This document shows positions 6,677 to 14,910 of a stretch of DNA of 14,910 nt, piece after piece. Below the pieces are notes generated by a model. It made no database searches. It was not told the DNA's origin and saw only the letters and a list, made by a program, of their open reading frames with translations. The translations under genes were made by a program, and so were the position numbers. The stretch comes from Chloroflexota bacterium (GTDB lineage: Bacteria > Chloroflexota > Limnocylindria > Limnocylindrales > CSP1-4). Position 1 is the stretch's first letter; each line of letters opens with the position of its first letter. Location: contig JAKAHX010000011.1 in the NCBI GenBank assembly GCA_021814735.1, forward strand, positions 1 to 14,910, read 5' to 3'.

Positions 6677-8209
6677 ATGGCCATTCGTTCCGACGAGATC
6701 ACCAGCATCATCCGGTCGGCCATCGAGCACTTCGACCAGCCGGTCGACGTGCGGTCCGTGGGGACCGTCGTGGAAGTCGGCGACGGGATCGCGCAGATCT
6801 ACGGGCTGGAGGACGCTCTTGCGTCCGAGCTGCTGGAGTTCCCCGGCGGGGTGATGGGCATGGCCCTCAACCTCTCCGAGGACACCGTGGGCGCGGTAAT
6901 CCTGGGCGACTACACGGAGATCAAGGAAGGCGACACGGTCAAGACCACCGGCCGCGTGGTGGAGGTGCCGGTGGGGAAGGCCCTCATCGGGCGCGTGGTC
7001 GATCCCCTGGGCCGTCCGCTCGACGACAAGGGCCCCATCGCCGCCACCCGCACGCGGCCCGTGGAGCGGATCGCCCCCGGCGTCATCACGCGCAAGTCGG
7101 TGGACACCCCGGTGCAGACCGGGATCAAGGCGATCGACGCCCTCATCCCCATCGGCCGTGGCCAGCGCGAACTCATCATCGGCGACCGCCAGACCGGCAA
7201 GACCGCCATCGCCGTCGACACGATCATCAACCAGAAGGGCAAGGGGCTCATCTGCATCTACGTGGCGATCGGCCAGAAGCTCTCCACCGTCGCCAAGACC
7301 GTGGCGACGCTCGAGCAGTACGGCGCGATGGAGCACACCATCGTGGTCGTGGCGGGCGCGGAGGACCCCGCCCCGCTCCAGTACCTCGCGCCGTACGCGG
7401 GCTGCGCGATCGGCGAGGAGATCATGGAGGCGGGCGTCGAGGTGGGCGACCGGATCGTCAAGGACGCGCTCTGCGTCTACGACGATCTCTCCAAGCATGC
7501 CTGGGCCTACCGCGAGATGAGCCTGCTGCTGCGTCGTCCGCCGGGACGCGAGGCGTACCCCGGCGACGTCTTCTACCTCCACAGCCGGCTCCTGGAGCGC
7601 GCGGCGCGCCTGAACGACGAGAACGGCGGCGGGTCGCTCACCGCGCTGCCGGTGATCGAGACCCAGGCGGGCGACGTCTCCGCCTACATCCCCACCAACG
7701 TGATTTCCATCACGGACGGGCAGATCTACCTCGAGTCCGACCTCTTCTACTCCGGCCAGCGGCCCGCGCTCAACATCGGCATCTCGGTGTCGCGGGTGGG
7801 CTCGGCGGCGCAGACCAAGGCGATGAAGAAGGTGGCCGGCCCGCTCAAGCTGGACCTCGCGCAGTACCGCGAGCTGGCGGCGTTCGCGCAGTTCTCCTCC
7901 GACCTGGACAAGGCCACCCGCGACCAGCTGACCCGCGGCGAGAAGACCTCCGAGGTGCTCAAGCAGCCCCTCTTCAACCCGCTGCCGGTGGAGCACCAGG
8001 TCGCGATCCTCTACGTGGTGACCCGCGGCTACCTCGACGACGTCCCGACCCCGCGGATCCGCGACTTCGAGCAGCAGTTCTACCGCTTCCTCGAGGCCGA
8101 GCGCACCCAGCTCCTGCACGAGCTCGCGGAGACGAAGACGCTCTCCGACGAGATCGCGGACGGCCTGGGCGAGGCGGTCACGGCGTTCAAGCAGCGGTTC
8201 CTGGCGTAG
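6677..8209 (+). CDS. atpA: F0F1 ATP synthase subunit alpha
   Basis: Alpha forms the non-catalytic nucleotide sites of the F1 hexamer and supplies an arginine to each catalytic site. The 510-residue protein lines up with the E. coli numbering almost exactly: P-loop GDRQTGKT at 169-176 (Lys175) and the arginine finger Arg373 in [10 protein letters not shown]. The N-terminal beta-barrel runs to about residue 95, the RecA-like domain follows, with [26 protein letters not shown] conserved segments, and a helical bundle closes the protein. The frame is open upstream into atpH, but ATG 6677 gives the family N-terminus. GGAG at 6663-6666, 10 nt upstream, overlaps the atpH stop. No missing key residue. 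Confidence 0.98.
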   Translation: MAIRSDEITSIIRSAIEHFDQPVDVRSVGTVVEVGDGIAQIYGLEDALASELLEFPGGVMGMALNLSEDTVGAVILGDYTEIKEGDTVKTTGRVVEVPVGKALIGRVVDPLGRPLDDKGPIAATRTRPVERIAPGVITRKSVDTPVQTGIKAIDALIPIGRGQRELIIGDRQTGKTAIAVDTIINQKGKGLICIYVAIGQKLSTVAKTVATLEQYGAMEHTIVVVAGAEDPAPLQYLAPYAGCAIGEEIMEAGVEVGDRIVKDALCVYDDLSKHAWAYREMSLLLRRPPGREAYPGDVFYLHSRLLERAARLNDENGGGSLTALPVIETQAGDVSAYIPTNVISITDGQIYLESDLFYSGQRPALNIGISVSRVGSAAQTKAMKKVAGPLKLDLAQYRELAAFAQFSSDLDKATRDQLTRGEKTSEVLKQPLFNPLPVEHQVAILYVVTRGYLDDVPTPRIRDFEQQFYRFLEAERTQLLHELAETKTLSDEIADGLGEAVTAFKQRFLA

Positions 8210-8219
8210 GGAGCGGGGC

Positions 8220-10501
<2,282 letters not shown>

Positions 10502-10565
10502 TCCTGTCACGGCGGGGCCGCGCAGCGACTACCCTGTACCCGGCACTGGGAGGGGAGGCGCGCTG

Positions 10566-10994
10566 ATGCCCATCCGGCTCGACATCGTGACCCCCGAGCG
10601 GCTCGCCTTCTCCGACGACGTCGACGAGGTGGTGTGCCCCGGGGTGGAGGGCCAGCTCGGCATCCTGCCCCATCACGCGCCGCTGCTGACCACGCTGGGC
10701 CTGGGCGAGCTACGCATCCGCACGGGCAGCGAGGTGGATGCCTTCGCCATCGCCGGCGGCTTCCTCCAGGTGCGCCCGGATCGCGTGGTGGTGATGGCGG
10801 AGACCGCCGAGCTGGGCTCCGAGATCGACCTCGAGCGCGCCCGTCACGCGCGCGAGGAGGCAGAGCGCACGCTCGAGGCCGCCTACCTGGAACCCGCGGA
10901 TCTGGCCCGTGCCCGGGCCGGGCTGCAGAAGGCGCTGCTGCGCATCCGGGTCGCGGAGCGGCACCGGCGGGAGGGCCCGCGCCATCACGGGTAG
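10566..10994 (+). CDS. atpC: F0F1 ATP synthase subunit epsilon
   Basis: Epsilon links gamma to the c-ring and can inhibit ATP hydrolysis. The 142-residue protein has the N-terminal beta-sandwich (about 1-85, with VTPERLAF, the CPGVEGQLGILPHHAPL segment and FAIAGGFLQV) and a C-terminal helical hairpin (about 88-135, Glu/Arg/Ala-rich), so the inhibitory arm is present. A 64-nt gap separates it from atpD, the largest within the F1 part; I see no convincing promoter or terminator there. The ribosome site is strong: GGGAGGGGAGG at 10548-10558, seven nt before ATG 10566. The stop is only 6 nt from murA. Confidence 0.94.
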   Translation: MPIRLDIVTPERLAFSDDVDEVVCPGVEGQLGILPHHAPLLTTLGLGELRIRTGSEVDAFAIAGGFLQVRPDRVVVMAETAELGSEIDLERARHAREEAERTLEAAYLEPADLARARAGLQKALLRIRVAERHRREGPRHHG

Positions 10995-11000
10995 CCGATC

Positions 11001-12347
11001 GTGACCGGAGGCCGGCTCTTCCACTGGGAGTACGAGCCCCCGCCCGTCGAGCACGAGGTCTTCCGCGTGGAAGGCGGCGCGGTGCTGCGCGGCGAGGTGG
11101 TGATCAGCGGGGCCAAGAACGCCGCGCTGAAGCTGCTCGCCGCGGCCACCCTCACCGGTGAACGCTGCCGGTTCACCAACGTTCCCGAGATCGAGGACGT
11201 GCGCGTCATGGTGGAGACGCTGCGGGACCTGGGGGTGGTGGTAGACCACCCGGCCCCCAACGTCTACGAGGTGGCCTCGGGCGACGTGGACTGGCTCTTC
11301 GTCCCGCTGGAGGCGGCGGCCAAGATGCGCGCCAGCTTCATCCTGCTGGGCCCGCTCCTGGCCCGCTTCGGGCAGGTCATCATGAGCAACCCGGGGGGCG
11401 ACCGGATCGGGCGACGACCGGTGAACCTCCACGTCGACGCGATGCGTGCCCTGGGGGCGGAGATCGACTACCGCAACGGCTACTACTTCGCCCGGGCGCC
11501 CGGGCGACTGCGGGGCGCGGAGATCCGCTTCCCCAACGTCACCGTGATGGGCACCGAGAACGCCATGCTGGCCGCCACCCTGGCCGAGGGCCGCACCGTG
11601 ATCCGGCCCGCGGCCCAGGAGCCCGAGGTGGACGACCTGATCGCGATGCTCCGGAAGATGGGGGCCGACGTCGAGCGCACCGCCCCCGACACGATCGAGG
11701 TGCAGGGCCGGCGTCGGCTGCGGGGCGCCGAGCACAGCGTGATCCCGGACCGCATCGAGGCCGGGACGTTCGTGATCGCGGCGGCCGTCACGGGCGGCGA
11801 GGTGACCCTGCGCGGCGCGCCCTGCGACCACCTGGGGGCCTTCCTCGAGGTGGTCACGCAGATGGGCGTGCAGGTCGCCTGCGGACGCGACACGATCGAG
11901 GTGCGCGGCGCGCCCCGTGGCAGCGGCGCATACCACGCGGCCGACGTGATGACCGCCCCGTACCCGGGCTTCGCCACCGACCTGCAGCCGCCCACCTGTA
12001 TCCTGCTGACCCAGGCCCGCGGGACCAGCCGGGTGCACGAGACGATCTTCGAGGACCGCCTGGAGTGGCTCGGCGAGCTCGCCCGCATGGGCGCGGACCT
12101 GCAGGTCCAGGATGGCCACCACGCCGTCATCCGCGGCCCGTCGCGCCTCCACGGCACCACCGTGGAGATCGGCGACCTGCGGGCGGGCGCCTCGCTCATC
12201 CTGGCCGCGCTCGCGGCCGACGGCACGACCACCATCCGCGGCGCGCACCACGTGCACCGCGGCTATGAGAACATCGAGGGCAAGTTCGTGGGCCTGGGTG
12301 CCCGCATCGAGCGCCTCGCAGAAGGGACCGTCATCGCCACCGCATGA
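11001..12347 (+). CDS. murA: UDP-N-acetylglucosamine 1-carboxyvinyltransferase with Asp at the catalytic Cys position
   Basis: MurA adds enolpyruvate from PEP to UDP-GlcNAc, the committed cytosolic step of peptidoglycan synthesis. The 448-residue protein has the EPSP-synthase-like double domain with Lys39-Asn40 in SGAKNAAL (Lys22-Asn23 in E. coli), [11 protein letters not shown], Asp327 in FATDLQPP (Asp305) and Arg394 in GDLRAGASL (Arg397). In the flexible active-site loop the usual PGGC reads PGGD followed by [10 protein letters not shown]: Asp134 replaces the Cys (Cys115 in E. coli) that fosfomycin alkylates. Natural Asp variants, as in Mycobacterium tuberculosis and Chlamydia, are active and fosfomycin-insensitive, so this enzyme should be too. 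The GTG start is 6 nt from atpC, with no clear ribosome site of its own. The stop overlaps mreB (ATGA). The N-terminus is about 17 residues longer than in E. coli. Confidence 0.97.
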   Translation: MTGGRLFHWEYEPPPVEHEVFRVEGGAVLRGEVVISGAKNAALKLLAAATLTGERCRFTNVPEIEDVRVMVETLRDLGVVVDHPAPNVYEVASGDVDWLFVPLEAAAKMRASFILLGPLLARFGQVIMSNPGGDRIGRRPVNLHVDAMRALGAEIDYRNGYYFARAPGRLRGAEIRFPNVTVMGTENAMLAATLAEGRTVIRPAAQEPEVDDLIAMLRKMGADVERTAPDTIEVQGRRRLRGAEHSVIPDRIEAGTFVIAAAVTGGEVTLRGAPCDHLGAFLEVVTQMGVQVACGRDTIEVRGAPRGSGAYHAADVMTAPYPGFATDLQPPTCILLTQARGTSRVHETIFEDRLEWLGELARMGADLQVQDGHHAVIRGPSRLHGTTVEIGDLRAGASLILAALAADGTTTIRGAHHVHRGYENIEGKFVGLGARIERLAEGTVIATA

Positions 12348-13333
12348 AGATCGGCATCGACCTGGGCACGGCCAACGTGCTCGTCTACGTCAAGGGCCGG
12401 GGGATCGTCCTCCAGGAACCCTCCGTCGTGGCCGTCAGCGACGAGAACCACATCGTCGCGGTCGGCGAGGAGGCCCGGGAGATGATCGGCCGCACGCCCA
12501 ACAACATCCAGGCGATCCGCCCCATGAAGGACGGGGTCATCGCCGACTACGTCATCACCGAGGCCATGCTGCGCTACTTCATCCGCAAGGCGGGGCGCAG
12601 CATGCTGAAGCCGGACGTGATGATCAGCGTCCCCTCGGGGGTGACCAGCGTCGAGAAGCGCGCCGTGCGCGACGCGGCCCTGAAGGCCGGCGCCCGCGAG
12701 GCGTACCTGATCGAGGAGCCGCTGGCGGCAGCCATCGGCGCCAGCGTCCCCATCAGCGGGCCGTCGGGGAACATGGTGATCGACATCGGCGGCGGCACCA
12801 CCGAGATCGCGGTCATCGCCCTGGGCGGGATCGTGGTGAGCACCAGTCTTCGGGTGGGCGGGAACCGCTTCGACGAGGCGATCGCCAGCTACATCCGCAA
12901 GAAGTACAACCTGATGGTCGGCGAGCGGACCGCGGAGGAGGTCAAGATCCAGATCGGCACCGCGCTGCCGCTCGACCGCGAGATGACCATGGAGGTCCGC
13001 GGGCGGGACCTCATCGCCGGCCTGCCGCGGACCATCCCCTTCACCAGCTCGGAGGCGATGGAGGCGATCGAGCAGCCGCTCCAGCAGGTGGTGGCCGCCG
13101 TGCGCCAGGTCCTGGAGGAGACGCCACCCGAGCTCTCCAGCGACATCATCGACAAGGGCATGGTGATGTCCGGGGGCGGCTCGCTGCTGCGCAACATCGA
13201 CAAGCTGCTCACCCAGGTCACCGGGGTCCCCTGCCACGTGGCGGAGAACCCCCTGAACTGCGTCGCGCTGGGGACGGGCCTCGCGCTCGAGCATTTCGAC
13301 TTCTTCAAGAAGTCACTCGTCCAGCAGGTCTAG
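12344..13333 (+). CDS. mreB: Rod shape-determining protein MreB (Mbl-like)
   Basis: This 329-residue bacterial actin polymerises under the membrane and guides lateral wall synthesis. The actin-fold ATP motifs are present: phosphate-1 [12 protein letters not shown] at 4-15, phosphate-2 [10 protein letters not shown] around Asp147, and the adenosine motif SGGG at 276-279. [18 protein letters not shown] and [12 protein letters not shown] are typical of MreB/Mbl. The protein starts directly at the first beta strand, with no N-terminal amphipathic helix, so membrane contact would rely on the hydrophobic surface loop as in Thermotoga. ATG 12344 overlaps the murA stop (ATGA) and is the first start in its frame. 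It is not followed by mreC/mreD, so it resembles the stand-alone mbl near murAA in Bacillus rather than a full mreBCD operon. Confidence 0.96.
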   Translation: MKIGIDLGTANVLVYVKGRGIVLQEPSVVAVSDENHIVAVGEEAREMIGRTPNNIQAIRPMKDGVIADYVITEAMLRYFIRKAGRSMLKPDVMISVPSGVTSVEKRAVRDAALKAGAREAYLIEEPLAAAIGASVPISGPSGNMVIDIGGGTTEIAVIALGGIVVSTSLRVGGNRFDEAIASYIRKKYNLMVGERTAEEVKIQIGTALPLDREMTMEVRGRDLIAGLPRTIPFTSSEAMEAIEQPLQQVVAAVRQVLEETPPELSSDIIDKGMVMSGGGSLLRNIDKLLTQVTGVPCHVAENPLNCVALGTGLALEHFDFFKKSLVQQV

Positions 13334-13342
13334 GATCCCGAG

Positions 13343-14065
13343 ATGGGCGACCGGCCGGACACGTCGGGTCGCTGCTTCGCCGACCTGCACTGCCATACCA
13401 ACCGCTCGTTCGATTCGCTGAGCGACCCGCTGGCGGCGATGCAGCGCGCGCTGGAGCGCGGCATCACGCACCTCGCGATCACGGACCACGAGCACGTGGA
13501 CGGCGCGCTCTTCGCGCGCGACCGGGCTCCCGAGGGGCTCACCGTGATCGTGGGCGAGGAGGTCCGCTCCGCTGACGGCGACCTGATCGCGCTCTTCATC
13601 GAGGAGCGCGTGCCGCCCGGGCTGCCCGGCCCGGAGACGATCGAGCGGATCCACGCCCAGGGCGGGCTGGCCGGGGTGCCCCACCCGTTCGACCGCTTCC
13701 GCGGCTCGGCGGCGAAGGAGGGGACCGCGCGGCTGGAGCGCCTGGCGCCGCTGGTGGATTACATCGAGGCGTTCAACGCGCGGGTGCCGTTCGGCGACGC
13801 GAACGTGCGGGCCGCCGAGTTCGCCCACGCCCACGGGGTGCCCGGGGTCGCCTCGTCGGACGCCCACACCCTGCTCGAGGTGGGCGTGGCGTACACGATC
13901 CTGCCCGGGCCCATCACCTGCGCCGAGGACCTGCGCCGCGCGCTGGTGCAGCTGCAGGGGTCGGCCCTGGTCACGCAGCACGCGTCGCGCCTGCTCCGCG
14001 GCTTCATGCCGATCGCCAAGACGGTGCAGCGCCTGCGCGGCAACCGCCGGGAGGCCCTCACGTGA
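13343..14065 (+). CDS. PHP-domain metal-dependent phosphoesterase
   Basis: The 240-residue protein is a stand-alone PHP domain, a TIM-barrel-like fold that hydrolyses phosphoesters with two or three metals. The metal ligands are visible: His16 and His18 in DLHCHT, Asp48-His49 in ITDHEH, Glu72/Glu73 in VGEEVRS, His114 in GVPHPFDRFR and Asp173/His175 in SSDAHT. The GEEVRSADGDLIALFIEE and PHPFDRFR segments match a widespread family of small PHP proteins without polymerase or histidinol-phosphatase domains. Substrates in the family include nucleotide and small-molecule phosphates, but which one applies here is unknown. ATG 13343 lies 9 nt after mreB, with only a weak AGGAT-type ribosome site. Its stop overlaps the next GTG start, so it is cotranslated with a membrane protein. 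Confidence 0.88.
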   Translation: MGDRPDTSGRCFADLHCHTNRSFDSLSDPLAAMQRALERGITHLAITDHEHVDGALFARDRAPEGLTVIVGEEVRSADGDLIALFIEERVPPGLPGPETIERIHAQGGLAGVPHPFDRFRGSAAKEGTARLERLAPLVDYIEAFNARVPFGDANVRAAEFAHAHGVPGVASSDAHTLLEVGVAYTILPGPITCAEDLRRALVQLQGSALVTQHASRLLRGFMPIAKTVQRLRGNRREALT

Positions 14066-14910
14066 CCGGGGATCCGGCCCGGGACAGGCGGGCTGGTGGC
14101 GGACCTCCCGCGGCGGGCCACCCCGGCGACGCGCCCGGCCCCGTCCCGGCCGACGCGGGCGGACCGGCCACGGCCGCGGTGCCGGACGTCTCGGCCGAGC
14201 AGATCTCGCTCGGCCGGCGGCTGCGCCAGCCCCGCACGCTGGTCTCGATCCTGGTGCCCGTCCTGGTGCTGGTCCTGCTGGCGGCCAGCCTCCCCGGGTT
14301 CAAGCTCGACAAGCTGCCCGGCCTGATCCTGGGCGCCAACCCCTGGCTGCTGCTGGCGGCGCTGGCGGTCTACTACCTGGGGTTCCCGCTGCGCGGCCTG
14401 CGCTGGCGGCTGATCCTGCGGGCGGCCTCCACGGAGGTCTCCACCCGCGATTCGACCGAGATCATCTACATCAGCTGGCTGGTCAACTGCGTGGTCCCCG
14501 CCAAGCTCGGAGACATCTACCGGGGCTGGCTGCTGCGCCTCAACTACCTCGTGTCGCTGAGCCGCACCCTGGGCACCATCTTCATCGAGCGGATCTTCGA
14601 CCTCTTCGCGATCGTGCTGCTCGGGCTGGCGGCGGGGCTGTGGAGTTTCCGGGCGGGGATGCCCCGCGAGGTGCAGATCATCTTCGGGCTCGGCTTCGTG
14701 GTGATCGCGCTGCTGGCGGTCGGGCTGTTCACGCTGCGCAACTTCGGCCGCCGGCTGCTGACCGTCTTCCCGGTCCCCGCCCGCGTGGTGTCCCTCTACG
14801 AACGCTTCGAGGAGGGCGTCTTCGGGATCGGGACCCGGCAGGTGCCGGTGCTCGCGGTCCTGACGGGCCTGATCTGGGCCACCGAGGCGGCCCGCCTGTA
14901 CCTGGTGGTG
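14062..14910 (+). CDS. UPF0104 / lysylphosphatidylglycerol-synthase transmembrane-region protein (3' truncated)
   Basis: The frame is open from GTG 14062, which overlaps the PHP stop (GTGA), to the window end: 283 residues, C-terminus missing. The first roughly 55 residues are a Pro/Gly/Ala-rich, probably disordered cytoplasmic lead. Multiple hydrophobic helices follow (first two about 58-77 and 93-109). The family pattern of the LPG_synthase_TM/UPF0104 group is visible: GLRWRLIL (112-119), Asn142 with PAKLGDIYRG (146-155) and IERIFDLFA (175-183). Family members include MprF-type flippase/synthase membrane parts and glycolipid-related proteins such as AglD. No soluble aminoacyl-transferase domain is seen in the part present. 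It probably acts in envelope lipid or glycan transport or synthesis; the substrate is unknown. Confidence 0.85.
   Translation, partial: MTGDPARDRRAGGGPPAAGHPGDAPGPVPADAGGPATAAVPDVSAEQISLGRRLRQPRTLVSILVPVLVLVLLAASLPGFKLDKLPGLILGANPWLLLAALAVYYLGFPLRGLRWRLILRAASTEVSTRDSTEIIYISWLVNCVVPAKLGDIYRGWLLRLNYLVSLSRTLGTIFIERIFDLFAIVLLGLAAGLWSFRAGMPREVQIIFGLGFVVIALLAVGLFTLRNFGRRLLTVFPVPARVVSLYERFEEGVFGIGTRQVPVLAVLTGLIWATEAARLYLVV

Noticed and set aside
10502..10565. Possible internal promoter (TACCCT) before atpC.
   Set aside because: It is a poor -10 match with no -35 at a suitable distance; the gap is explained by an ordinary strong ribosome site.
12112..13575. A 487-codon plus-strand frame across murA and mreB.
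   Set aside because: It is a frame shadow with Arg/Gly/His-rich low complexity; MurA and MreB are clear in the other frames.

Overview
This 14.9 kb window is a dense run of housekeeping genes, all on the + strand, from a high-GC bacterium (about 70 % or more by eye). The gene order Sua5, glyA, wecA/tagO-like, atpIBEFHAGDC, murA, mreB resembles the ATP-synthase neighbourhood known from Actinobacteria and, in part, Firmicutes. Together with the protein style (glyA next to a WecA-type transferase, a short Mbl-like MreB, GTG starts, stop/start overlaps), this suggests a Chloroflexota or deep actinobacterial-type lineage. The phylum is an inference and could not be tested by alignment.

Layout: (1) 1-1037: the 3' end of a Cof-type HAD phosphatase overlapping a TsaC/Sua5 threonylcarbamoyl-AMP synthase. 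(2) 1190-3813: glyA, overlapping a polyprenyl-phosphate GlcNAc-1-phosphate transferase. (3) 3906-10994: a complete F1Fo ATP synthase operon, atpI-B-E-F-H-A-G-D-C. An extended -10 promoter lies just upstream, and two strong intergenic hairpins sit before atpB and atpE. (4) 11001-13333: murA overlapping mreB. (5) 13343-14910: a PHP-domain phosphoesterase overlapping a UPF0104/LPG-synthase-type membrane protein that runs off the window.

The genes combine tRNA t6A modification, one-carbon metabolism, energy conversion and cell-envelope building (lipid-linked sugar, UDP-GlcNAc commitment to peptidoglycan, elongation cytoskeleton, and an envelope-type membrane protein). All gaps are under 160 bp. 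There is no rRNA, tRNA, CRISPR array, IS element or phage gene.

I found no novel defence or mobile system. The points most worth a second look are a MurA with Asp instead of Cys at the catalytic or fosfomycin-target position, a 20-bp perfect GC-only palindrome between atpI and atpB, a hairpin ahead of atpE, and an ATP synthase subunit a with an extra N-terminal membrane segment and a rearranged channel glutamate.
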